This document shows positions 23,097 through 32,004 of a DNA stretch of 64,000 nt, in pieces. The notes under the pieces were generated by a model. The model ran no database searches and was not told the origin of the DNA. It was given only the letters and a program-made list of their open reading frames with translations. The position numbers and the translations under genes were made by a program. The number at the start of each line of letters is the position of its first letter. Position 1 is the stretch's first letter. The DNA is taken from assembly GCF_025398175.1 (NCBI RefSeq), contig NZ_CP099734.1, positions 2,976,001 through 3,040,000 of the forward strand, written 5' to 3'. Origin of the DNA: Photobacterium sp. TY1-4 (GTDB taxonomy: Bacteria; Pseudomonadota; Gammaproteobacteria; Enterobacterales; Vibrionaceae).

Positions 23097-23133
23097 AACG
23101 GGAATGGCCGTCAGTGCCATTCCCGTTTTTTAT
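23097..23133 (+). terminator. gltD2 terminator
   Basis: Perfect 12-bp stem aacgggaatggc / gccattcccgtt (23097-23108 with 23116-23127, 7-nt loop) running into a T tract. It separates the glutamate synthase operon from mtnN. Confidence 0.92.
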
Positions 23134-23199
23134 TTGGTACAATTTGCCCATTCTGACTCCCGTCCGGGAGCTTCAATTGACTTAGATGAGAACGAATCC

Positions 23200-23898
23200 A
23201 TGAAGATCGGCATTATTGGTGCGATGGAACAAGAAGTGGCCATCCTGAAAGCACAACTGACCCACTGCGACACCCACACCAAGGCAGGTTGTACTTTCTA
23301 TACCGGAACCCTGAACGGTGCCGATGTGGTGTTACTCCAATCCGGCATTGGTAAAGTCGCTGCGGCTGTGGGGACTGCGGTGCTGCTTGAAATATTCCAG
23401 CCGGATGTCGTCCTCAATACCGGCTCTGCCGGTGGTTTCGACAGCTCACTGAATGTCGGCGATGTGGTGATCTCAACCGAAGTACGCTACCACGATGCCG
23501 ATGTGACGGCTTTTGGTTACGAAATCGGTCAGATGGCGCAGCAACCAGCCGCGTTCATCTCAGATGCCAAACTGATGGATGTTGCCGAGCAGGCACTTGC
23601 CGCGCTGGGCGACACGCACGCAGTCCGTGGCCTGATCTGCACCGGGGATGCTTTCGTCTGCTCTGCCGAGAAACAAGCCTTCATCCGTGACCACTTCCCA
23701 AGCGTGGTGGCGGTTGAAATGGAAGCGGCAGCCATTGCCCAGGCCTGTCATCAGTTCGACGTCCCGTTTGTGGTGGTACGTGCCATTTCAGATGTTGCTG
23801 ACAAAGAATCGCCAATGAGCTTCGAAGAATTCCTGCCGCTGGCGGCGAAAAGCTCATCAGCCATGGTCAGCAAGATGGTGGAGCTGCTGAATCAGTAA
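23200..23898 (+). CDS. mtnN: 5'-methylthioadenosine/S-adenosylhomocysteine nucleosidase
   Basis: 232 residues from ATG 23200 ([19 protein letters not shown]), the exact E. coli MtnN length. The open frame extends 115 codons upstream, but that part runs back into gltD2 and is not homologous. Motifs: acid E12 in GAMEQEVA, nucleoside site [19 protein letters not shown], purine contact ICTGDAFVC, ribose contact [14 protein letters not shown] and catalytic Asp in [13 protein letters not shown]. It hydrolyses MTA, SAH and 5'-deoxyadenosine to adenine and the thio-ribose, feeding methionine salvage and AI-2 synthesis. Its TAA overlaps the ATG of the next gene by one base. A tacaat -10-like element at 23139 follows the upstream terminator. 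Confidence 0.97.
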   Translation: MKIGIIGAMEQEVAILKAQLTHCDTHTKAGCTFYTGTLNGADVVLLQSGIGKVAAAVGTAVLLEIFQPDVVLNTGSAGGFDSSLNVGDVVISTEVRYHDADVTAFGYEIGQMAQQPAAFISDAKLMDVAEQALAALGDTHAVRGLICTGDAFVCSAEKQAFIRDHFPSVVAVEMEAAAIAQACHQFDVPFVVVRAISDVADKESPMSFEEFLPLAAKSSSAMVSKMVELLNQ

Positions 23899-24854
23899 TG
23901 AACGAGCTGCTGGCGGTTCTGAATACCCATCACACCCTGCTGGTCTTGTGGGGCGCTTTGGTGATGCAATGGTTGCTCCCGATCCCGGGGGCGCTGCATC
24001 CATTGCAGTTCTGGCCGTTGATCGCGCAACGGATTGCCGAGCGGGTCAACCATCCGGACGAGTCCCGCCAGCAACAACTGCTCGCCGGCAGTCTGGCCTG
24101 GCTGCTGATGTGGCTGACCGTGCTGGTGCTGCTGATCGCCGTCGATCAGTTGGTATGGATTGAAAGTATCTATCAGCTGATCCTGCTGTGGCTGGCACTG
24201 GACTGGCGCAACACCCTGCAATTTAGCAAGCGCTTTATCCGCGCCTACAGCCGCGAAGATAAAGCCTATTGCCGCCAGTTACTCGAATCACCGCTCAATC
24301 GCGACACCCGTAATCTCTCGCTGCTCGGCCTGGGCAAGGCCGGGGCCGAAACTCAGCTGATGGCCTATGGTCGCCTGGTCGCGGGAGTGCTGTTCTGGTT
24401 CGCGTTGACCGGCGGGATCGGGGCCCTGATGTACCGCCTGGCGGTCAGTCTGGCCCGTACCTGGTCGCCCAGCCGCACCGAGTACCACGCCTTTGGTTTA
24501 CCGGCGGTACGGATTCTGGCGGTGCTCGATATTATTCCGTTGCGCCTGTTTGCCCTGTTGATTTGTGTCGGCCATAACGGCAAAACTGCCCTGCAGGGAG
24601 TCCGCCAGCAAGGGGAGAACTGGCTGTTGCCCGGCCCCGGCTGGCTGCTGGCCGCCACCAGCCATAAACTCTCGCTGTCCCTGGGCGGCCCGGCCATCTA
24701 TAACAGCCGTAAAATGGAGCGTCCGCGCCTCGGCGGCCCCATCGCTCCGGCAGCTTTGCACCTGAGTCAAATCAACCTGATGGTCAACCGCCGGCTGATT
24801 GTCTGGGTCATCATTCAGAGCGTGCTGCTCATTCTCATGCAAGGAGTCGCCTGA
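23898..24854 (+). CDS. cobD: CbiB/CobD-type adenosylcobinamide-phosphate synthase
   Basis: 318 residues with about five hydrophobic segments (10-28, 50-85, 88-102, 158-185, 203-222, 298-315). The family signature [21 protein letters not shown] near the C-terminus is clear. The enzyme joins adenosylcobyric acid to an aminopropanol (phosphate) arm in the inner membrane, a late step of adenosylcobalamin assembly and salvage. The start codon overlaps the mtnN stop (TAATG), so it is coupled to mtnN, and btuF begins 2 nt after it. In this setting a corrinoid salvage rather than de novo role is likely. No cobalamin riboswitch is visible before the operon. The symbol follows Vibrio usage; cbiB is the enteric name. 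Confidence 0.88.
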   Translation: MNELLAVLNTHHTLLVLWGALVMQWLLPIPGALHPLQFWPLIAQRIAERVNHPDESRQQQLLAGSLAWLLMWLTVLVLLIAVDQLVWIESIYQLILLWLALDWRNTLQFSKRFIRAYSREDKAYCRQLLESPLNRDTRNLSLLGLGKAGAETQLMAYGRLVAGVLFWFALTGGIGALMYRLAVSLARTWSPSRTEYHAFGLPAVRILAVLDIIPLRLFALLICVGHNGKTALQGVRQQGENWLLPGPGWLLAATSHKLSLSLGGPAIYNSRKMERPRLGGPIAPAALHLSQINLMVNRRLIVWVIIQSVLLILMQGVA

Positions 24855-24856
24855 CC

Positions 24857-25678
24857 GTGCGCCTGATTATTAGTGTCTTGCTGCTGTTGCCAGCCAGCCT
24901 GCTGGCCGCACCCGCCGAACGGGTGATCAGCCTCTCGCCTCACACCACCGAGCTGGCGTATGCCGCCGGGCTGGGTGACAAGCTGGTCGCCGCCAGCGAC
25001 TACAGCGACTATCCGGAAGCAGCCAAATCCCTCGAGCGCGTTGCCAATTACCGGGGGATCAAACTCGAGCGCATTATAGCCCTGAAACCGGATTTAATTC
25101 TGGCCTGGCAAGGGGGCAATCCGCCGCGGGAAATGGCCAAGCTGGAGCAGTTGGGACTGAACGTCTTTTACTCCAACCCTAAAGCACTGGAAGACATTCC
25201 GCAGACCCTCGAAGCGCTCGGACAATATGCCGCCACACCCGCACAGGCCCACCAGAAAGCCGCCGCATTTCGGGAAAAGCTGCAGCAACTGGATGCCCGC
25301 TATCGCCAGCAACGGCCGGTGCGTTATTTCTACCAGCTCAGTGCGTCCCCGATGATCACCGTCGCTGGCAACAACTGGCCCAGCCAGGTCTTCAACCACT
25401 GCGGCGGCGAGAATATTTTTGCAGACAGCAAAGCCGCCTACCCGCAAGTTTCCGAAGAGCAGGTCGTCGTCCGCCAGCCGGAAGTGATTTTCGGCACGCC
25501 CCACGCCGGTACCCAAACCGGCCTGTGGCAGAAGTGGGACGGCAAGCTTCCGGCGGTCAATCATCAGCATATTTACAACCTGGAAGCCGACTGGCTCAAC
25601 CGGCCAACCCCGCGCACGATTCAGGCGGTAGAGCAGGTTTGCCACTATCTCGAGCAGGTACGGCAGGACAAGCCATAA
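24857..25678 (+). CDS. btuF: Periplasmic vitamin B12-binding protein
   Basis: 273 residues from GTG 24857, preceded by AAGGAG (24841-24846) inside the end of cobD. Signal peptide 1-17 ([17 protein letters not shown]). The mature protein is a class III helical-backbone binding protein: [17 protein letters not shown], then [19 protein letters not shown] and a C-terminal lobe with GGENIFAD and the Glu residues that dock with BtuC. It delivers cobalamin to BtuCD. btuC and btuD are not in the window. Coupling with cobD fits corrinoid uptake and remodelling as a unit. Confidence 0.9.
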   Translation: MRLIISVLLLLPASLLAAPAERVISLSPHTTELAYAAGLGDKLVAASDYSDYPEAAKSLERVANYRGIKLERIIALKPDLILAWQGGNPPREMAKLEQLGLNVFYSNPKALEDIPQTLEALGQYAATPAQAHQKAAAFREKLQQLDARYRQQRPVRYFYQLSASPMITVAGNNWPSQVFNHCGGENIFADSKAAYPQVSEEQVVVRQPEVIFGTPHAGTQTGLWQKWDGKLPAVNHQHIYNLEADWLNRPTPRTIQAVEQVCHYLEQVRQDKP

Positions 25679-25810
25679 CCATCGGACCCGTGCCGACGCA
25701 ATTCCCTGTGAATAAGGTCACAAAGCACGCGCAGTAAGTTGTACCATTTACATTTCGCCGTACAATCTCAGCCGATTTTTATTCTGACTTCGCAGCGCTT
25801 AGGGACAGAC

Positions 25811-26422
25811 ATGCTTATCTACTTTCTTGATATGTTCGGCACCGCCATTTTTGCCATTTCCGGCGTATTACTGGCGGGCCGGTTACGGATGGATCCATTC
25901 GGCATTGTTGTGCTGGCCAGCGTGACCGCCATTGGCGGCGGCACCATCCGCGATATGGCGCTGGGCGCAACTCCGGTATTCTGGATCACCGATACCAATT
26001 ATCTGTGGGTGATCTTCATCACCTGTCTGGTCGCGATTATCGCCATCCGCAAACCCCGGCAAATGCCCTGGTACTTCCTCCCGGTTGCCGATGCCATCGG
26101 TCTGGCGGTGTTTGTTGCCATCGGCGTTGAGAAAGCGCTGCGATTTGGTGCCACCCCGATGGTGGCGGTCATCATGGGGGTCATGACCGGCTGTGGCGGC
26201 GGGGTGATCCGGGATGTGCTGGCGCGTGAAATCCCGATGGTGCTGCGAACCGAAGTCTATGCGACGGCCTGTATTCTGGGCGGCATTGTCCATACCACCG
26301 CCCTGCAGCTCAACGCCGATGTGAATGTTGCCACCCTGGCCGGGATCGCGACGACCCTGACGATCCGACTGGCCGCGATTCGTTGGCATTTATCCCTGCC
26401 GACGTTTGCGCCCCGAAACTGA
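25811..26422 (+). CDS. TRIC/UPF0126 family membrane protein (YadS-like)
   Basis: 203 residues from ATG 25811 ([20 protein letters not shown]); the frame is open from 25739 but those 24 codons are outside the family. Two repeats of three helices carry the family motifs [50 protein letters not shown] and [19 protein letters not shown], with a final helix. The conserved G-G-G-x-x-R-D pairs are those of trimeric cation channels of the TRIC superfamily, which are also proposed as amino-acid transporters in bacteria. It lies 132 nt after btuF and has its own terminator at 26466-26489. The substrate is unknown. Confidence 0.9.
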   Translation: MLIYFLDMFGTAIFAISGVLLAGRLRMDPFGIVVLASVTAIGGGTIRDMALGATPVFWITDTNYLWVIFITCLVAIIAIRKPRQMPWYFLPVADAIGLAVFVAIGVEKALRFGATPMVAVIMGVMTGCGGGVIRDVLAREIPMVLRTEVYATACILGGIVHTTALQLNADVNVATLAGIATTLTIRLAAIRWHLSLPTFAPRN

Positions 26423-26465
26423 TCTGCCTCGCAAACCGTCGTCCATCGTTGCATTCTACCTCATT

Positions 26466-26492
26466 AAAACCGCCACTCCTGGCGGTTTTCTT
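26466..26492 (+). terminator. Terminator after the TRIC-family gene
   Basis: Perfect 10-bp stem aaaaccgcca / tggcggtttt (26466-26475 with 26480-26489, loop ctcc), ending in a T-rich tail. Confidence 0.9.
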
Positions 26493-26506
26493 TATCCTTC
26501 CCCACC

Positions 26507-26580
26507 ATAAATAAACAAAAAACTTTATTTATCAAAAATGGCGGCTATGGTTATTAGTAAATAAAAAACATTACTAATAA
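26507..26580 (+). promoter_or_regulatory. Two perfect dyads in the leader of the VOC gene
   Basis: Dyad 1: ataaataaa / tttatttat (26507-26515 with 26524-26532, 8-nt spacer). Dyad 2: ttattagtaa / ttactaataa (26551-26560 with 26571-26580, 10-nt spacer), ending 3 nt before the GGAGG ribosome site (26583-26587) of the gene at 26593. Spacing and perfection suggest operator sites for a dimeric repressor, although dyad 2 could also act as an RNA hairpin close to the ribosome site. No regulator gene is adjacent. Confidence 0.5.
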
Positions 26581-26592
26581 TTCGGAGGCACC

Positions 26593-27009
26593 ATGATCCC
26601 CTACGTCGAACATGCCAATCTCACCGTGACCGATATTGACCAGACCATCGCGTTTCTGCAAACCGCCCTGCCTGCTTTTCAAGTGCGCCATCGCGGACAA
26701 ACCGACACTTACCCATGGTGTCATATCGGCACCGAAACCAGTTATCTCGCGCTCCAGGGAGTCACGGACCGTACCGACACTGATCGCGCCCCCTACCGGG
26801 ACAGCGGTATCAACCACATCGGCCTGGTCACCGAAGATGTGGACGGGGTCAGAGCTCGGCTTCTGGCGGCGGGATATCAGGAAAATGAGCTCGCAACAGA
26901 CCATCCCTGGCGCAAGCGGATCTACTTCTGGGATCCCAACGGGATTGAATGGGAGTTTATTGAATATCTCAGTGAAAATCCGAGCGAGCGCAACGATTAT
27001 CGCCTGTAA
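26593..27009 (+). CDS. VOC-fold (glyoxalase/dioxygenase superfamily) protein
   Basis: 138 residues, start ATG 26593 with ggagg 5 nt upstream. A single VOC module with paired beta-alpha-beta-beta-beta units: YVEHANLTVTDIDQTIAFLQ (His 7 as first metal ligand candidate), ETSYLALQG, INHIGLVTEDVDGVRARLLAAGY (His 76 region), and KRIYFWDPNGIEWEFIEYL (Glu metal ligand). It could be a glyoxalase-like lyase, fosfomycin/bleomycin-type binding protein or dioxygenase; the substrate cannot be told. The pattern of metal-ligand positions argues for an active metalloenzyme. It is monocistronic between two terminators and convergent with tyrS. The leader dyads suggest specific control. Confidence 0.85.
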   Translation: MIPYVEHANLTVTDIDQTIAFLQTALPAFQVRHRGQTDTYPWCHIGTETSYLALQGVTDRTDTDRAPYRDSGINHIGLVTEDVDGVRARLLAAGYQENELATDHPWRKRIYFWDPNGIEWEFIEYLSENPSERNDYRL

Positions 27010-27052
27010 TCATGATCAGCTGTAATGCAAGCGTTCCAAAACCACAGGCATG

Positions 27053-27078
27053 AAAAAAGGCGCCGAGGCGCCTTTTGA
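27053..27078. terminator. Bidirectional terminator between VOC gene and tyrS
   Basis: Stem aaaaggcgcc / ggcgcctttt (27055-27064 with 27067-27076) with A tract before and T tract after, usable from both converging genes. The two-base centre means the real loop opens the inner pairs. Confidence 0.85.
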
Positions 27079-27104
27079 AATTGTTTGATGGGATATGGAC
27101 TGAA

Positions 27105-28292
27105 TTACTTCAGGGTCACCCGGGCAAATTTACGTTTACCGACCTGGTACACGGCAGTCCCTGCCGCCGGAACCAGCTTGGTATCTTCAATCTTATCGCC
27201 GTCCATCTTAGCCGCGCCCTGGCGAATCATGCGCATCGCATCTGATGTCGAGTTCACCAGACCCGCTTCTTTCAGCAGGTTCGTAATCGCCATCCCGGCT
27301 TCGAATTCGAACTCCGGCATTTCATCGGGCATCGCACCTTTCTGGAAACGGTTGATGAATTCCTGCTCTGCGGCATCAGATTCCGCCTCAGAGTGGAAGC
27401 GGGCAATAATCTCTTTGGCCAGCAAGATCTTGATATCGCGCGGGTTCTTCCCATTGGCAATATCAGTTTTGAACTGGTCGATTTCTTCCAGCGGGCGGAA
27501 AGACAGCAGTTCGTAGTAGTTCCACATCAAATCGTCAGAAATCGACATGATCTTACCGAACATTTCACTTGGTGATTCTGCAATCCCGATATAGTTGTTC
27601 GCCGACTTGGACATCTTCTTCGTGCCGTCCAGGCCCACCAGCAGCGGCAACGTCAGCACCACCTGCGGCTTCTGACCATTGGCTTTTTGCAGCTCGCGGC
27701 CCATCAGCAGGTTGAACTTCTGATCGGTCCCGCCCAGCTCAACATCGGTTTCCATGGCGACCGAGTCATAGCCCTGCAGCAGCGGATACATAAATTCATG
27801 GATCGCAATCGGGCGGCCTTCGTTGTAACGCTTTTTAAAGTCGTCACGTTCCAGCATCCGGGCAACCGTCTGGTTGGCCGCCAGGCGGATCATCCCTTCG
27901 GCACCCAGGTCGGACAGCCAGCTCGAGTTAAATTCAATCTTGGTTTTTGCCGGGTCCAGGATTTTAAACACCTGCTCTTTGTACGTTTCTGCATTGCGCA
28001 GTACGTCTTCGCGAGTCAGCGGCGGGCGCGTGGTGTTCTTCCCGGTCGGATCACCGACCATCCCGGTGAAGTCACCAATCAGGAAGGTCACATCGTGGCC
28101 CAGCTCCTGAAATGTACGCAGCTTATTCAGAATTACCGTATGGCCAAGGTGAATATCCGGAGCCGTTGGGTCAGCACCCAATTTAATACGTAATGGACGG
28201 TTCTCTTTTAACTTGGCAATCAGCTCTTCTTCCGGAATCAGTTCATCGACACCGCGCTTGATCTCAGCTAGGGCTTTTTCAATGCTGGCCAT
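27105..28292 (-). CDS. tyrS: Tyrosyl-tRNA synthetase (395-residue type)
   Basis: Start at ATG 28292 ([20 protein letters not shown]) gives 395 residues, the length of the TyrZ/TyrS-2-like class found in Vibrio; nine further upstream codons are open but not conserved. Class I signature HLGH at 48-51, KMSKS in [14 protein letters not shown], tyrosine pocket residues in [25 protein letters not shown], and a C-terminal S4 RNA-binding domain (about 335-395: [19 protein letters not shown]). It charges tRNA-Tyr. V. cholerae, as I remember, carries this type beside another tyrS elsewhere, so a second copy outside the window is possible. Divergent from the M23 peptidase gene. Confidence 0.95.
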   Translation of the reverse strand: MASIEKALAEIKRGVDELIPEEELIAKLKENRPLRIKLGADPTAPDIHLGHTVILNKLRTFQELGHDVTFLIGDFTGMVGDPTGKNTTRPPLTREDVLRNAETYKEQVFKILDPAKTKIEFNSSWLSDLGAEGMIRLAANQTVARMLERDDFKKRYNEGRPIAIHEFMYPLLQGYDSVAMETDVELGGTDQKFNLLMGRELQKANGQKPQVVLTLPLLVGLDGTKKMSKSANNYIGIAESPSEMFGKIMSISDDLMWNYYELLSFRPLEEIDQFKTDIANGKNPRDIKILLAKEIIARFHSEAESDAAEQEFINRFQKGAMPDEMPEFEFEAGMAITNLLKEAGLVNSTSDAMRMIRQGAAKMDGDKIEDTKLVPAAGTAVYQVGKRKFARVTLK

Positions 28293-28421
28293 TCTTGTTC
28301 GCTCCCACAGAATTGGCAAAAAAGTGATAATTGACCATCTTACTTGAATAGAGATGTTTTTTGAAACCAGTTAAACTTGCTGTTGTCTTATTTTTCCATT
28401 TTCGTAAAAAAATACCAATTC

Positions 28422-29741
28422 ATGCTAGTATCGAAACTTCGCCGTCTGCCAAGGATGCACCAGATTCTGATCACTGCGCTGAGTGCGCTGGTGGTCGTGC
28501 TGCTCCTGGTCCCGGGCACAGAACATCAGGGACATCCGGAGCGAAAGTTTGAAGTGGGCAAACTTTACCCGCTCGATATCGATGTCAACGCCAACCAGCT
28601 TCGACCGATGGCGGGAGATGAAAAGCCGGTGGTCCCGGAGTTAAAGTGGAAAAATCACACCGTCAAATCCGGTGAAAGCCTGGCCGTCGTATTCGATCAG
28701 GTCGGCCTCTCCCCCCGAGCCCTGTTTCAGGTCGTCAATGCCGATGAAGGTACCAAAACGCTGTCCCACCTGCGCCCCGGCGATATCCTCAAGTTCGGCT
28801 TTGATGAGAACAATGAACTCATTCAGCTCATTCAACCCAAAAGCGGCACCGAGACGCTGGTGATCACCCGGGCCGGGGACAGTTACCACTCCCGTACCGA
28901 CAGCAAAACCATCGATACCCGGGTTAACTTTGCCCGGGCCATCATTACCTCCAGTTTCTGGAATGCCGCCGAGCAAGCGGGACTGACCCCGAACCAGATC
29001 ATGGAGCTGGCCGGAATTTTCGGCTGGGACGTCGACTTCGCCCTGGATATCCGTCAGGGCGACAGCTTCTCGGTCCTGTTTGAAGAGCAGTTTGTCGAAG
29101 GCGAGCTGATCGGCCGCGGCAATATTCTGGCTGCCACCTTCACCAACCTGGGTGAAACCTTTACCGCCGTGCGCAGTAAAGACGGCAACTATTACGACGC
29201 CGACGGCCGCGCCATGCGCAAGGCCTTCCTGCGCTCGCCAATCAACTTCCGCTATGTCAGCTCCAATTTCAACCCGCGCCGCCTACATCCGGTCACCGGA
29301 AAGGTCAAAGCACACCGTGGCACCGACTATGTCGCGCCAGTGGGCACCCCAATCTGGGCTGCCGGGGACGGCGTGGTCATGAAGTCCGGCTATAACCAGT
29401 TTAACGGCAACTATGTGTTTATTCGCCACAGCTCGACCTATATCACCAAGTACCTGCACATGACCAAGCGCAAGGTGAAAACCGGTGAACGGGTCAAACA
29501 GGGACAGACGGTCGGCACCTTGGGCAGCACCGGGCGGGTGACGGGTGCCCACCTACACTACGAATTCCTGGTCAATGGCGTGCACAAGAATCCACGTACC
29601 GTCAAACTGCCGGAAGCGCAGTCGCTGAAAGGGGCTGAGCGCACCCAGTTTAAGAAGTTTGCAGCCGAGCGGCTGGGACAGCTTTCCCAGTTCAGCCAGT
29701 TCCTGGCAGACAACAGCACGCTGGTCACCAACCGCAGTTAA
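28422..29741 (+). CDS. mepM: MepM-like M23 peptidoglycan DD-endopeptidase
   Basis: From ATG 28422 the protein has 439 residues, like E. coli MepM (440). A TTG at 28377 would add 15 residues with no family match. N-terminal membrane anchor (about 14-28, ILITALSALVVVLLLVPG), an OapA/LysM-like domain (about 80-150, VKSGESLAVVFDQVGLSPR), a central domain, and the LytM/M23 domain (about 260-400). Zinc and catalytic residues: H298 and D302 in HRGTDY, and H377/H379 in HLHYE. It cleaves D-Ala-mDAP cross-links to allow murein growth. It stands alone, divergent from tyrS, and has a strong terminator. No good Shine-Dalgarno is seen before 28422, so the start is less sure than the identity. Confidence 0.9.
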   Translation: MLVSKLRRLPRMHQILITALSALVVVLLLVPGTEHQGHPERKFEVGKLYPLDIDVNANQLRPMAGDEKPVVPELKWKNHTVKSGESLAVVFDQVGLSPRALFQVVNADEGTKTLSHLRPGDILKFGFDENNELIQLIQPKSGTETLVITRAGDSYHSRTDSKTIDTRVNFARAIITSSFWNAAEQAGLTPNQIMELAGIFGWDVDFALDIRQGDSFSVLFEEQFVEGELIGRGNILAATFTNLGETFTAVRSKDGNYYDADGRAMRKAFLRSPINFRYVSSNFNPRRLHPVTGKVKAHRGTDYVAPVGTPIWAAGDGVVMKSGYNQFNGNYVFIRHSSTYITKYLHMTKRKVKTGERVKQGQTVGTLGSTGRVTGAHLHYEFLVNGVHKNPRTVKLPEAQSLKGAERTQFKKFAAERLGQLSQFSQFLADNSTLVTNRS

Positions 29742-29760
29742 ACGCTGCGGCAAGACCTAC

Positions 29761-29796
29761 AAAAAAACCGTCACCTGTAAGGGGGACGGTTTTTTT
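29761..29796 (+). terminator. Terminator of the M23 peptidase gene
   Basis: 12-bp stem aaaaaaaccgtc / gacggttttttt (29761-29772 with 29785-29796) with a 12-nt loop and a seven-T run. Confidence 0.92.
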
Positions 29797-29923
29797 ATGT
29801 TTACCAGCGCGGCCGGGGCCGGGCTCGCCATACTTTGGTCCTGCATTACGCCTTAGTACTACGACTGTATTGCACCTTGGGATGACAAACGACCTTGGCA
29901 TGACCTGCTGTAAAGCACGACAT

Positions 29924-29964
29924 GCCGAAAAGTATTACACGCTGAAAAGTATTACACGCTGAAA
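29924..29964. repeat. 17-bp tandem duplication at the erpA 3' end
   Basis: gccgaaaagtattacac (29924-29940) is followed directly by gctgaaaagtattacac (29941-29957) and a partial third unit gctgaaa (29958-29964). The second unit contains the erpA stop codon (29952-29954), so the gene end has been duplicated outward. Confidence 0.7.
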
Positions 29965-30293
29965 GACGCGCCGCAGCCACACGTGGTAGTGGCATTCGGG
30001 TTGTCGATGAAAAAGCGCGAACCTTCCAGACCTTCAGTGTAATCGACAGTTCCGCCGATCAGGTACTGCAGGCTCATCGGGTCAACCACCAGGGTCACCC
30101 CACTGTTCTCAATCGTGGTGTCGCCTTCATTCACTTTTTCATCGAACGTGAAGCCATACTGGAAACCGCTACATCCGCCACCTGTGATGTACACACGCAG
30201 TTTCAGTTCCGGGTTTTCTTCCTCGGCGATTAGCGCTTTGACTTTATTCGCTGCAACATCAGAAAAATTCAGCGGCAAATTGGCATCGCTCAT
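29952..30293 (-). CDS. erpA: Iron-sulfur cluster insertion protein ErpA
   Basis: 113 residues, A-type carrier family. The three cluster cysteines are in [13 protein letters not shown] (residue about 41) and [11 protein letters not shown] at the C-terminus (C105 and C107 region). It passes 4Fe-4S clusters to targets such as IspG and respiratory enzymes. Start ATG 30293 is preceded by GAGAGG on the minus strand. It lies 60 nt downstream of clcA on the same strand. Full length and intact; E. coli ErpA is 114 residues. Confidence 0.96.
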   Translation of the reverse strand: MSDANLPLNFSDVAANKVKALIAEEENPELKLRVYITGGGCSGFQYGFTFDEKVNEGDTTIENSGVTLVVDPMSLQYLIGGTVDYTEGLEGSRFFIDNPNATTTCGCGASFSV

Positions 30294-30353
30294 TAAAAAC
30301 CTCTCAAACAGATACGGGAGTTGATCTGATTATCTAATACCTGACTGACGCGT

Positions 30354-31757
30354 TCAAGTATTGACCACCGCGTGTCCACTTCTTTGCGCGATTTTTTCCT
30401 GCGCCATCTTGCGGTGCAGCAATTGTGAATAGATCGGCCGACCCCCGAGCACCTGCGCCAGCATGGTCGCGCCCAAGGTAGTAATGATCAGCGGCAGGAT
30501 CAGATGGTAGTTGTTGGTCATCTCTATCACCAGCAGGATCCCGGTGATCGGCGCCCGCACCGTGGCGGCAAACAGCGCTCCCATCCCGGCAATTGCAAAC
30601 ATTCCCGGCTCCAGCGCCAAGTCCGGAAACAACTGCTGGGCCAGCACGCCGAACGCGGTCCCGAACAGGGTCCCGAGCGCCAACATCGGCGCGAAAATCC
30701 CCCCCGGCGCGCCGGAGCCAAAGCACAGCAGGGTGGTCACCACCCGGCCGAGAAACAGCAACAACAACAGATCCATACTGTAATCTCCCCGGGTCGCGCT
30801 CGGGATCAAGGCGATCCCGCCCCCGGTCAGCTCCGGCAAATACAGCAGCATCAGACCAAAACAACCGCCCAGCAGGCTGCCGATCACTACGGGACGGCCG
30901 CGTCGCCCGCGGTAGAGCCGGTTATATCCGTCCTGCGCCAGCGTGACCAGGCGGTTGAACACCACACCGAAGATCCCGAATGCCATCCCGAGCAATAAAA
31001 ACAGCCACAACGCATTCAGCTCCGGCGCGGCATACTGCGGCATGGTGATCACTGCATCCTGCCCCTGGAGGCTGCGAAACACAATATTGGCCACAACGGC
31101 AGAGATCAGCACACATTTAATTGAGATCAGGCTGTAGCGGAACTGGGGCCGCATCTCCTCGACCACAAACATGATCCCCGCCAGCGGAGCATTGAATGCC
31201 GCCGCCAGTCCCCCGGCGGCCCCGGCGGCCAGCAGGGCATGCTGACCTTCATGATCCTTGAGCCGGAACAGATCGGCCACCATCCGGCCGAGGTTGCCGC
31301 CCATCTGCACCGACGGGCCTTCCCGGCCCAGCACCATGCCCGAGCCCAGCGCCCCTAATCCGCCGATAAACTTCACCGGCAGCACCCGCCACCAGCGCAC
31401 CGGCCGAATATCATCCATCGCGCCTTCAATTTCAGGGATCCCAGAACCGGCAGCTTCCGGCGCAAACCGCTGCACCAGCCAGTAGCCGACCCATGCCAGA
31501 GCGGCGCTGATCAAAAATGCCGCCAGCCACAGCGGCAAGGTGCTGCTGAGCACATCCCGCAGCCAGGCCGTGCGCTGGCCCGACACCCAGTGAACGGTGA
31601 TTTCAAACAAGGTCGCCATCAGACCGGCAGCCAACCCCACCAGCGCCGAAATAAACAGCACAGAAACCGGGGTTTTATCGCGCGCGAGAAAGCGCCGCAC
31701 CAGCCCGCTGGGCTGCAGGGGTTCGGGCGCCGAAGCGTCTTGGGTGTTATCAGTCAT
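30354..31757 (-). CDS. clcA: ClC-type H+/Cl- exchange transporter
   Basis: 467 residues (E. coli ClcA 473), with many hydrophobic helices from about residue 31 to 440. ClC selectivity-filter motifs are intact: GSGIPEI (104-110), GREGP with gating glutamate E146, GGIFAPML (about 345-352) and Y in GRPIYSQLL. The internal proton glutamate E201 in VEEMRPQFRYSL marks it as an exchanger rather than a channel. It exchanges two chloride ions for one proton and helps acid resistance. The N-terminal cytosolic tail (1-28) is ordinary. It shares a divergent 247-nt promoter region with hemL and is upstream of erpA. Confidence 0.96.
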   Translation of the reverse strand: MTDNTQDASAPEPLQPSGLVRRFLARDKTPVSVLFISALVGLAAGLMATLFEITVHWVSGQRTAWLRDVLSSTLPLWLAAFLISAALAWVGYWLVQRFAPEAAGSGIPEIEGAMDDIRPVRWWRVLPVKFIGGLGALGSGMVLGREGPSVQMGGNLGRMVADLFRLKDHEGQHALLAAGAAGGLAAAFNAPLAGIMFVVEEMRPQFRYSLISIKCVLISAVVANIVFRSLQGQDAVITMPQYAAPELNALWLFLLLGMAFGIFGVVFNRLVTLAQDGYNRLYRGRRGRPVVIGSLLGGCFGLMLLYLPELTGGGIALIPSATRGDYSMDLLLLLFLGRVVTTLLCFGSGAPGGIFAPMLALGTLFGTAFGVLAQQLFPDLALEPGMFAIAGMGALFAATVRAPITGILLVIEMTNNYHLILPLIITTLGATMLAQVLGGRPIYSQLLHRKMAQEKIAQRSGHAVVNT

Positions 31758-32004
31758 GAATCAGCCGTTATGTTGCACAGGTTGCCCGGACAGGGCAGCA
31801 GGAAGGGGTCTACGTATCCAAAAGAATATCCGAGCCGGTCACAGTTTCATATCATCAATGTTGCAAACTAGTTTTCCATTTGTATTGGCATTCGGCCCAA
31901 CGTCTTAACGGCTCACAATCCGGGAATTCATTCGCCAAGTTCCCGGAAGATTAGGTACAATGCCGGGCATTCAAATCCGATCATAATGGAAACAGGACAG
32001 CACA

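Noticed and set aside
23079..23199. Cobalamin riboswitch before mtnN-cobD-btuF
   Set aside because: Only the gltD2 terminator and a short promoter fit in this 121-nt gap; no B12-box-like sequence is seen.
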